Source: Chimonanthus salicifolius
Taxonomy: Eukaryota > Streptophyta > Magnoliopsida > Laurales > Calycanthaceae
Direction of reading: 5' to 3'
DNA length: 64,000 nt
Assembly: GCA_013350335.1 (NCBI GenBank)
Contig: CM023539.1
Span: 34,396,631-34,460,630, forward strand
Part shown: positions 46,000 through 56,161 of the stretch, in pieces
Position numbering within the stretch: the first letter of the stretch is position 1
How the letters are laid out: each line of letters begins with the position of its first letter
Notes under the pieces: generated by a model
The model's input: only the letters and a program-made list of their open reading frames with translations
Database searches by the model: none
What the model was told of the DNA's origin: nothing
Position numbers and translations under genes: made by a program

Positions 46000-48900
46000 G
46001 AAGGGCGCTGTATAAGAAGCATCTCTGTCTTCATCCAAAGGCTGGTGCTGCAAAGATTTTACTGAACCAATATAAAGGTATTTACCCTGAAAATTTGCTA
46101 TTCTCTGTGTTAGATTTTTCAACATTATTGATTGTTACTGAAGGCTGATAATAAATAGGTAAGGGCTGTTACCTGGTTTTGAATAGGGCAATGTTAACGG
46201 TCTGCATTTTTTTTGGGAAGCCAATTGTCTATATTTACCATACTTGCTTATGAGACACACTGGCAATCGCAATCTAAACACATGCACAAACTACTGTGCT
46301 TGTGTATATCCAATCTAAGCCATCCAAATCCACTTATTTCCTACTGTAGAATCAGATTGCATGATCCTAACATTCTGTTAAAAGATAGCCCTCCAATGGG
46401 TTTTGATAGTGGACAATTTTTCATTGGCCTTCTGCTAATGGCACCCAAGAGATCCATTGTGAAGACTTTTGAGAATTGGGTGATCCAGCTATTCAATTGA
46501 TATCAATTATATACAAACTAGAATTCCTAAATAGGGAAGGAAAGAATCAAGAATCACATGATTTAGGTAAGAATACAATTTGGGAAGGTTGTTCACTGAA
46601 TGTTACCTGGGAGGTGTCTTTCCTTTAATGCATTGGTTTATTTTTTGCTTCTCCACAACAACGCTGGGGCTTGGAGTCATGTCCCTGGCATGGATTTTAG
46701 TAACCTTGTGCCTCGTTACCTCTAAATACATACTCTAGATGGAGCATTCATGAGTTTATTTGGATAATTGTTCTTATAGTAGAAACCCTAAATGAAACAC
46801 GCCCAAGAGTCGTCCCAAGTTGAAAGATTAGGGGGACAAAAAGACAGTGGATGTGTCAAATTGAATAAGGAGAGTAAATTTGTGTTCTCTCATCTGTGGA
46901 GAGAGACCCGAATATCCTTTGTATTTAATAGAAGAAATGAGGTATACAGATAAGGAAGGGAAGAGATGAATAAGGAAAAGATAAATACAAAGATAAAGAG
47001 ATAAATACAAAGGTAATTGCATTATATCAAATCCCTCAATGTAGGGATAAGATCAACTCTAATAGGATGATTGGGTTATTCTATTTGGTCACCTGTGGCC
47101 ATGGCGTGGTCTACATTGCTCTATGACCTGACAAATTCAAATTACCTTGGGTGCACTCATTTATTGCCATAACATATCTAGCATGTATGTGTAATTGCCA
47201 GTATAACTACAAGATTACTAAAAGAGAGTTAAACAGTAATGAGATGTTGGGATCCTCCTTGCTGTTGTTTATGGTATTGAAATGGCATTGATTGGATGGA
47301 ATTTACATGGTGATGGATTGATGGAGATGGTGTTGAAATCTGATCTTTATGGGAACTTTTCCTTAAGTTATTTGTAATTCCTTCTTTCCCAAGTGTTTCA
47401 ACAGGTAGATGCTAAAGAATTTGACATTATAGTGCAGTTTGAGTGCTATGCAGGAAATCCAAATGCTCTTAATTGCATTCAGTACTAGTTTAGTAGTTTT
47501 GCATCAACATTTAGATACCAATCTCATCTATCAGTGGTTTGATATTTTTTCTACCTTCCCACTACTGTCTTAAACCATTTCCTCAATCAATTTACAATCT
47601 ATCAATCCAAGTTTTTGGAAAAAAAATGGGAAAAATTTACGGTTAGCATATTTTCATTAAAAATAAGTCATTTTTTTTTATAGAGTATTAGACGATTGAA
47701 AGTTAAAATTTCGATATGAATGAAATATATTTTAAAATTTTGAATGTCTAAAAATTTTTAAAAATAAGGAATCAACATGAAAAATACGTAAAAATTCATG
47801 TTATCAAGTATCCCCTAGTGACATATTTTCGGTTAATAATTTTTTTGTTTTTAAAAAAATTGAATTTCATAATTGTTTTGGAATATTAGAATAAATACAC
47901 AAACATCCTAAAAACTATAACAATCACATCAAGGGCTCTTCATTTAATTCTAAAGACATTTGTATATTATTTCCTTCTTTTTTTTTTTTCAAAATAAACG
48001 CGAAAATGGAAAATATCATAAAAACCTGCCTTTTACTAATTTTTTTTTTTTTTAAACACTTGGAAAATACGCAAACATTTTACAAACTATGTCAATGACA
48101 TTATCACATATCTATTAAATTTCATTAGTGCTGAATATTAGTTTGTTAAATTATTTTACAAAAAACTCCTAATTTCAAATTATCTTAGACTCGAAATTCA
48201 AAAACATTGATCAAAATTAACTCAAAATGGACAAGTTTTAAATGAAAAATGTTTGGAGTTGACAAATACCATTCGCATATAGAGAATTTGCTTTTAAACA
48301 TTCTTAAAATCACACTTAGTGCAAGATTCAACTAAGAAATGATTGAAACAGTTCTTTTTTAAAAAAAAAAAAAAAAATTTAAAATGTTTTGGTTGGACCA
48401 ATAATATCAATTGCTTTATTGGCCCACATCATTGATACGGCGATGTTCGTACTTACTGGCAGCGAAAAAGCCGATAGATATCGGCTGATATATTATCTAT
48501 CGACCAATTTTATTCATTTCCCATTCTATTTCTAATCTTCTAAAATACATATCCCATTTCTTCAACCTCATTGAGCGTTCACTCTTTACTCTTGAGGATA
48601 TAATAATGCTTAAAAATCTTTTGGATCCTGTTATGGTGTATTAATTTTCATACCCAAATTGGTATTGGGAAATGGATGATGAATTGTTTGATCTGTTTCC
48701 TCAAATAATAATGATGCAGTTTTGGAAATGGTTCTTTCTATTTGTGGAATGGTCTAAATCCTAAATAAATTTGTCATGGCACATTATAAGGACAAAATCT
48801 TCTAAGCTGTGAAAAGATGAGTTAATCCACGACAATAATTAAGAGAAGCTGGATCCTTTCTTCCATTGAGTTTTTCAACCAAATCTGGGCCAAACTTGGC

Positions 48901-49340
48901 CAACGGAGCCTGACTGAGTTTTTGAACTTCATCTAGACATGATTTTAGAAAATTTGACCCTCCCTTATGTGCGAGCCCAGATCTGACTGAGTCTGGGCCT
49001 GTGTGAGATGTACATGGGCCTTGATTTGAGTCTGGAAGCTGGCCTCACATTCAATGGTTGGGACTCATCAGATCCTTATATTATGTTGAGCTCCATCATA
49101 TGGGAAATGTGGGGTAAGAGATATAATTCCGTGAAATTAACAAAAGTAAGAGATGACTAAGAAACGAAGGTAAGAGATATTAAGAAAAAAATGTATTTTT
49201 TTAGGAAAATCTCAAACACCTCCCACAGAGGAAATTGTAATTCCACAGAATATGAAATAATAGAAAATAGACTGCTTTGCATTCAAAGATAAATGAGGGA
49301 TGGGACCTTAAAGTGAGGGATAAGGAAGAAAATATTTTTT
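46000..49340. other. 3' flank of the MBD gene and AT-rich intergenic DNA
   Basis: 46000-46076 still resembles coding sequence in another frame (a LENLGRALYKKH block followed by a GT) and may be the lost C-terminus of the MBD gene or an alternative exon end. Beyond 46.1 kb only short frames without known motifs are seen. About 48460-48510 contains GCCGATAGATATCGGC, reminiscent of the block at 178-725. Confidence 0.4.
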
Positions 49341-49344
49341 CTAG

Positions 49345-49530
49345 AAATTCACAATGGTAGCTTAGTTGTTCTAAGCTTTTGCTATTAGAACAGAGATCTT
49401 GGGTTGGACTCCTATCAGATTTACCTGACATACAAAGTTTATAGGTAGTTTTGCATATCTATAAGATTAGTCTCACCTCTCATGTGGAGTAGGAATACCC
49501 ATGCTATCCCATATATATATATATATTTTT
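49345..49530 (+). mobile_element. Possible tRNA-derived SINE
   Basis: TGGTAGCTTAGTTG (49355-49368) resembles a tRNA A box and GGGTTGGACTCC (49401-49412) a B box, with correct order and near-normal spacing. The body ends in a (TA)n/T-rich tail near 49505-49535. The copy is diverged and no target duplication was fixed. Confidence 0.45.
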
Positions 49531-50450
49531 TTTAAATATATTATTTTTGTTTTTTGTCTATAAAGGAAAGTTTTGTTATTTTTAATATTTTACATGATAA
49601 ATAATATTCCCTCTGTCCCATTTTAATTATCTAATTTAAAAGATCTGCTACCACTCAATGGGATCTCATGTATTTTCAACATACTTTAATATAAATGAGT
49701 CAATTATTTTGCGACAATTCTAAAATCCATATAAGACCATTAATTTTAGATATGGCTTGACTTTTAGTTAAGGAAAAATTGTGAGACTCTCATGAGAACC
49801 TAGGAATCTTTGATATTTTAAAAATAAGGGGTTTTTTAAATTGTTAGAAAAAAACTTGGGGGATCTTTTTTATATTTCCCCTTAAACTTAAACCATGAAT
49901 AAAGTTATTTTTGAAAGTTAATCTAAAAAAGCTAGCCCGTTTTTGAGTTTTTGACCTAAACAAGCCCAACACAATCCAGCAACTAGCGTAGGGTGTGGTA
50001 GACGAGTTTTAGATTCTGAGTTTGATTAAAATTGTGTTTGGCAGATCGTAGAAATATTGTTAGAAAATTCTTGTTATTTAGTACTTATTGAAAGATTTGA
50101 TTAGATTAAAATATAGGGGTTTAGTAATGATTCGATATTTTGACAAATTAAGGATGTTTCAATTTGATAAAATTGTCAAATGAAAACTACTAAATTTCTC
50201 AAAATACTTTCTATTGTTTTGATAAAGTATGAATTAATTGATCAACTCAAAGTGATTTTCGTAAACGTTTCATTAATGAATAATCCTTCTTGTTCAAAGA
50301 AATTTTATGGGTGTACATATTTGTAAAGTCTAAAAGAGTTAGAATTAATAAATAATTTAAAATAATTAAAATTGAGGGGGTTAAAGACATGGCTTAGATT
50401 GATTTTGAGAGATGATTATTAATGGGCCTCATACCCAAGTATACCATCTG
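49531..50450. other. AT-rich intergenic DNA
   Basis: I see no coding frame, repeat with ends, or RNA gene. Confidence 0.4.
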
Positions 50451-50456
50451 ATCAAG

Positions 50457-50951
50457 GTACTTTTAGTACCCCATATATTTTCAAAGTCTACAGGGTTCTA
50501 GATGTGATCCACTGAACGAAAAATCAAATGAAGTGCACTGTAGAGTAGGATTTTTAAATGATATCGTTTCTCGACTGATTTCTATAAATAATACATCAAA
50601 ATTCATCTACTCTGAATTTTATAAACTCCGAGACTGATTTTAAGTGAAAAGGGTATAGTTTTGAACTTAAAAAATCGTACCCAAAGAATTAAGGAACTTC
50701 TCTCTTAATTTTTTTGATACGATTTTTGAAGCCCAAAACTATACATTTTTTATTTAAAATCAGTCTCAACATTCATAAAATTCAAAGTAGATGAATTTTG
50801 ATACCTTATTTGTAGAAATCGGTCGAGAAACGACTTTATTTGAAAATTCCATTTCATAGACCACTTCGTTCGAATGAATTTTTGAATTTTTCATTCTGTA
50901 GATCACATCCTTCGAATAATTTTTTGGTTCCGTAGATAAGATATTTTTAAG
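50457..50951. mobile_element. Palindromic MITE of about 500 bp
   Basis: The two halves are inverted copies about a centre near 50690-50700: the left half has GATGTGATC, then TCGTTTCTCGACTGATTTCT, CAAAATTCATCTACT, GAGACTGATTTTAA and GTATAGTTTTG; the right half shows the reverse complement of each in reverse order. Outer ends are too diverged to set target duplications. No frame codes for a protein. Confidence 0.72.
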
Positions 50952-51204
50952 TAAAAGAGCAAAAGGATAATTATCATCAATTTTTAAAAATAAATGTGTA
51001 TGAAAAAATTTCTCGAATGTCTATATAACTCTCTTCTTTTAGCCTTTTTAATTAAATTGAGTGTTAAATCACTGCTTTGAAAAAAGTGCTAATACATGGT
51101 CGGGGTGCCAACAACTGAAAGTTTGGCTACCAAGAATAAGTAACCAACATTAGATCTAGCTATCCTAGTAGGATGGGGTTAAACTTTTTTTAGGACTTCC
51201 ACTT

Positions 51205-51830
51205 TCTTTTATGAGTTGGATATCCAATTTAAAAGGTTAATTTATTAGGTGGAGTGATTCAAATTCATTATAAATTTTACATCTCCCTATATACTTTCAA
51301 TTAGAGATTCGTTCGCTAGTCAACCTCAACAATTGTCCCCAATGAGACCAACCATCACGTCCAATTAGAGGATCTCCTAAGTTCATATGAGGTAATGTGA
51401 AACTTGTCTCTGATATCACTTATTAAGACTAGGTGTCCAACCCAAAAGACTAGCATATTAGATGGAGATTGTTTGGTTTGACTAAAAAGTTCCTTACTAG
51501 GCCAAGTCGATTGTTTGTATGGGCCAACATGCCGAGTTGTGTTCTGTAATGCCCAGTATATAAGAGCTTATTTTCTCTCAGAGTTTTTGAGTTTGGGAGT
51601 TTTCTCTGTGTGTGTGAGTGAGAGAGAAGAAAACAGAGAGAGGACATAAGGTTAGAGGGTCGGGAATTTTTGTAACAAGTTGTCCAGTACTCTTCATAGT
51701 GAAATCGAGCATTCGCTCTGTGGATATAGCCTTCAACGGTGAAGCATGTAAAATCTCTGTGTGATTAATTTGTGGTTTGTGCGACTTAATTTTTTACATT
51801 CATAAAACGGGTTTCTAACTATCACTCTAA
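51205..51830 (-). mobile_element. Degraded LTR-retroelement (possibly TRIM-like)
   Basis: TCTCTGATATCAC at 51408-51420 is the complement of a primer site like GTGATATCAGAGA. It is followed by TTATTAAGACTAGGTGTCCAACCCAA, whose phrase is loosely repeated at 51218-51262 (GAGTTGGATATCCAATTTAAAAGG...TTAGGTGGAG), as if from two LTRs. The segment 51540-51790 has a TATATAAGAG TATA-like box. The limits and family are uncertain. Confidence 0.35.
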
Positions 51831-52758
51831 CTCCATTAGGTTAAGATAAAGTTGAACTTTTGTTGTTAAATTTCCACAAAAGCTTTAAGAAGATGATTTT
51901 CCATTTCCATTAACAAAATTAATTGCAATCATTAGTGGCCCTAAATTAGAAATGACATTTAAAAAAAAAAATGCCTTATTTCAAAAGGAGTGATCTTCTA
52001 CTCCCTTTCATGACTCGCCCTCTCCCTTTTTCCCATTACTCCATTTCCATGCATCTATAGCTTAGGACCAAATCCACACATCACGCCAATATTCACCATT
52101 TGTTCATTTTCTCTAGCAAAGAAAAAAAAAAGACTATAAGAAGCTCTCTAACTCTTTCCATTATTTCTCTAAGCCCATCTACGATCCTCCCACCATATGA
52201 ACATCTTTAGGACCGGCTCTATCTATAGGTAGAGTAGGCCACCGCCTAAGGCCTCCACATAGGCAGGGACCCCCAAGTCTGTGTTTTCATCCTTAAAAAA
52301 AAGAGTTTTAGGCATGACCCCCAAGTCTGTATTTTCATCTTGAAAAAAGGTTTTAAAGCTTAAAAATACAAAAGTTTGAAAAGCTCCAAACCGTGTGAAT
52401 CCCACGCCTTCTCTAAATTCTTTCCCACTTATGTAACCCTAGTCGACTCCTTGCATAAAGGTGTATTTATATAAGATCTTAGAACTACCGTCATTCACCT
52501 CATTCAACCCTCAATATTTCTTTCTCTCTCAGTCTCTCTTAGCCTAAGAAATGCAAGTCGAAAACTCGAAATGCCCATCTCAGATTCTCAGACTTTCTTT
52601 AGCTTCCTTTTTTTTCTCGCAAAGGTAAGATTTATCAGGCATTCACTTTATTGTTTTCCCTTATATTATTACATCTTGAGAGCAAAGAAATCCCACTTAC
52701 AATTTCCCTCAAGACTCAAGTCATACCCGTGGACCCCATTAAGCTTCTTTTCCCTATT

Positions 52759-52882
52759 CCTGTTTTTGAGAATTTTTCCAGCCATTACTACAAACCGAAG
52801 TATTAATCAATTCCATTTGTCCTGTTTTTGAGAATTTTGCCAGCCATTACTACAAACCGAAGTATTAATCAATTCCATTTGT
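52759..52882 (+). repeat. Tandem duplication of 62 bp
   Basis: Copies at 52759-52820 and 52821-52882 differ at about one position (ATTTTT versus ATTTTG after GAGA). Confidence 0.9.
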
Positions 52883-53005
52883 CCCATTTATCAATTCTAC
52901 CTTATTTCATGCCTTAGTGCCTTAGCATGAGACCCCGTTTGACCAAATCTCTAGATCATTGTTGATTATTCATTTATTCATTAAATTACTAAATTGATTG
53001 AATTC

Positions 53006-53008
<3 letters not shown>

Positions 53009-53070
<62 letters not shown>
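53009..53070. repeat. (TA)n microsatellite of about 60 bp
   Basis: An uninterrupted TA dinucleotide run inside hAT copy 1. Confidence 0.95.
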
Positions 53071-53075
<5 letters not shown>

Positions 53076-53591
53076 GTTGATATTTTGCAAGTGAATTTGA
53101 TTTTGTGACTGTGATTAATCTTGTGTGGGCAGGGTGGGGGACGTGTGACCATTTCCAACTGACTCTGGTTTATTCGCAAATCAAATTAGGTTTTATTGTT
53201 CTTTAATTTTAATTATTTAGCTGTTAATTTTATATTGGTTATTACTATCATTATGGTTTAGGGTTTAGGTCCATCTTAAGAATTCGCTTAGGGCCCCTGG
53301 CCGTGAACACCTTTGTACTCATTTTATACTCATTTTTCTTTCTCTTTTGCATTTCTTTAGTTGTAGTTTTCATGCAGTCTTACCTATCTGTTTGCATTTC
53401 CATGCATCCCTTCATATAATTGATGAGTGGAAACTCTCAAAGATTCTCTTGAACTTGAGTAGACACCCTCCCTCATGCATTTCTTTTAAGTTTCTTGTTT
53501 AGTTTGTCTTACTATAGGTTTAGTTTAATATTAGAGGCCAAAGACATTCATATCTGCTAGTGCTCGCCTTGGATTTAGGCTTCCAAAAGTT

Positions 53592-54192
53592 TTAATTTAA
53601 CAGAGAAAAAAACCATAATTGTGCATTAAGAGGCGACTGAAAGAGGACATCAAACCTTGACAACCAATTAGTAATAAAAGTTGGTTGACAATCACATATA
53701 TACAATCTTTCTTAATTATGAACCTAACTAAGGGTGATTAATAGATTCATTAAGAAAAAGATTGTATTCTTGCTTACATAATCGAGTGCGCTACTTTGCC
53801 CTTTCTTCACCAAAACTTGTTTGTTTTTAAGGAATGGATTCTCACACTCTTTTAACCCCTATGCAGCACGTGAGACCCTCCACACGTGCAATCAAATGTG
53901 GAAATTTTCTTCCTCAACGGTGTCGTTTCCAACCACAGACGAAACCAACAATTTCTATTCTCTTGTCTTTCTTTTTTTTATTTGATATTCGTTTTTAATT
54001 TTCTTTCTATTTTTCAATTTTGGATTTTCTTTAAAAACCCCATTGAGATTGTATTTGGAACACCTGATTGATAATGGAATAAAATTTATTTGGGATTCTC
54101 CCCTTCTTCTTCTCTGCTCAGTGGATTCAAATAGCCAAACCCGTTGACAGCGTCCTACCGGTCTTTTCTTCTTTTTTTGTGGCTTCCTCGCT
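53592..54192. repeat. Triplicated repeat, copy 1 (uninterrupted)
   Basis: A roughly 600-bp unit runs from TTTAATTTAACA through ATTGTGCATTAAGAGGCGACT, GGGCTACTTTGCCCTTTCTTC-like DNA, GCACGTGAGACCCTC and ACGAAACCAACAATTT to GGCTTCCTCGCTAT. It shows what copies 2 and 3 looked like before their insertions. No gene is recognised in it. Confidence 0.85.
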
Positions 54193-54452
54193 ATATTGTG
54201 CATTAAGAAGCAACTGAAAGAGGACATCAAACCTTGACTACCAATTAGTAATAAAAGATGGTTGGCAATCACATATATACAATCTCTCTTAATATGAACC
54301 TAACTAAGGGCGATTACCAGAGTCATTAAGACAAAATTGTATTCTTGCTTACATAATCCAGTGGGCTACTTTGCCCTTTCTTCACCAAAAATTTATTTCT
54401 TTTCAAGGAATGGATTCTCACACTCTTTTAACCCCCGTATGCAATACGTGAG

Positions 54453-55432
54453 CAGTGCTGGCCCTGAGATTTCAGGGGCCCTAGGTGAACTCTTAAGATG
54501 AGCCTTTTATATACTCACAAAAAATAAAATTATACATTTTTTTACAAAGTGTGAAACATCGAAATAAAATATAATAATTAAATTTATAACAAATTATTAT
54601 TTAAAATGTATTCTTCTCGAATTTTGAGATGTAAAATTACTAATTAAATTAATATATTCAAGTTTTTTTAACATATCTTTTTCAATAGATAAGATCGCTA
54701 ATCCATTCAATCTTTCTTATGACATTGTAGACCGCAGATAAAATTTTATCAGTTTTAATATCGAAAAACTTCTTTCTGCAGTGGCAACTGTAACTAGTAT
54801 AGTCAACATTATTCTATAAGCAATCCATTCCTTTTATATAACTTAGCACTTGAATTGTTTCTTTTACTCCTTTTGGTACTACATCTTTCAAAATTTGCAC
54901 TTTGATGTTGCAGTACCTAGTCGCGACTCGCAAGAGTTTATTTTTTTGATGTTGCAGACTTGCAGTGCCAAGCCCAGTCACAAGAAAGAGTCACAGAGGT
55001 CAGAGGAGAGTATTTAGGTGAAAATGGTTCAGATGAAGACAAGCGAGCAAGCGGCGCATACTATTTCTAATTCTACTATTCTAGGTTTGTTTATTATTGT
55101 TAAAAACTTAAAATTGAGCTGTTGATGGAATTCTAAATAAGAGAATTAGAAAAAATGAGTTGTTTCGTTGATGTAATAATGTTTTAGCCAATAGGAAGGG
55201 CGAGTGTGCTAGCACAGTCACTTGAGCTACTGCAATTAGCATCCTTCTTTTATTTCACATATCAAATAGGTGAATGGTTGGCCGATTAGACTTATTATTT
55301 TGGGCCTATTTTACTCGATTTAATTTCTAATTTTTTTGACATATATAATAAAGGAGTTAATGGACTTTGGGGCCTATCTATTTGGAGGCCTTAGGCGGTG
55401 ACCTACTCCGCCTATAGATAGGGCCGGACCTA
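54453..55432. mobile_element. hAT element, copy 2 (980 bp)
   Basis: It starts CAGTGCTGGCCCTGAG and ends CTATAGATAGGGCCGGACCTA. TACGTGAG (54445-54452) and CATGTGAG (55433-55440) match at six of eight positions. Copies 1 and 3 of the surrounding repeat read CACGTGAGACCC without interruption, an internal empty-site control. It carries a transposase C-terminal relic on the minus strand. Confidence 0.85.
54597..54850 (-). pseudogene. hAT transposase C-terminal (dimerisation) fragment
   Basis: On the minus strand the translation reads AYRIMLTILVTVATAERSFS, then ILKLIKFYLRSTMS, one stop, ERLNGLAILSIEKDMLKKLEY and a terminal ISNFTSQNSRRIHFK followed by TAA (54597-54599). This is the conserved hAT dimerisation tail of plant ZMYM1-like/TTF-type transposases (family pattern TVATAERSFSKLKLIKSYLRS.M..ERL..LALLSIE). 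One CAA-to-TAA type change breaks it, and the catalytic core upstream is missing. Confidence 0.88.
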
Positions 55433-56161
55433 CATGTGAGACCCTCTCACGCGTTCAATCAAATGAGGAAAGTTTCCTCCTCAAGTGTCGTTGCCAACCA
55501 CAGACGAAACCAACAATTTTTATTCCCTTGTCCCTTTTTTTTTTAATTTTCTTTCTATTTTTAGATTTGGATTTTCTTTAAAAACCCCATTAAGATTGTA
55601 TTTGGAACACCCAATTGATAATGGAATAAAATCCATTTGAATTTTTTCCCTTTTTCTTCCTCTTCTCTTATTCTCTACTTGTGGATTCGAGTAGCCAAAC
55701 CCGTTGACGGCGTTCTACCGGTCTTCTTTTTGTTCTGTGACTTTCCTCGCTATTTGGTGTTTCAATTTAACAAGGAGAAAACTCATAATTGTGCATTAAG
55801 AAGCGACTAGAAGAGAACATCAAACCTTGACTACCAATTAGTAATAAAAGATGGTTGGCAATCACATATATAGAATCTCTCTTAATTATGAACCTAACTA
55901 AGGGTGATTACCGGAATCATGAAGACAAAGATTATATTCTTGCTTATATAATCGAGTGGGCTACTTTGCCCTTTCTTCACCAAAACTTTTTTGTTTTTAA
56001 GGAATGGATTCTCACACTCTTTTAACCTCCATAGGCAGCACGTGAGACCCTCTCACACGTGCAATCAAATGTGGAAATTTTCTTCCTCAACTGTGTCATT
56101 TCCAACTACAGACGAAACCAACAATTTCTATTCTCTTGTCTTTCTTTTTTTTATTTGATAT

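Larger units (their letters stand above)
52208..53305 (-). mobile_element. Non-autonomous hAT element, copy 1 (1,098 bp)
   Basis: AACATCTT (52200-52207) and AACACCTT (53306-53313) form an 8-bp target duplication with one mismatch. The left end TAGGACCGGCTCTATCTATAGG is the inverse of the right end of the element at 54453-55432, and the right end (AGGGGCCCTAAGCGAATTCTTAAGATGG on the other strand, read from about 53295 inward) matches that element's left end. The two copies therefore lie in opposite orientation. The interior has a 62-bp tandem duplication (52759-52882) and a (TA)n tract (53009-53070). No transposase frame is recognised. Confidence 0.75.
54193..55757. repeat. Triplicated repeat, copy 2, split by a hAT element
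   Basis: The unit resumes directly at ATTGTGCATTAAGAAGC after copy 1, is interrupted at 54453-55432, continues with ACATGTGAGACCCTCTC and ends at CTTTCCTCGCTATTTGG. Without the insert it is about 585 bp. Confidence 0.85.
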
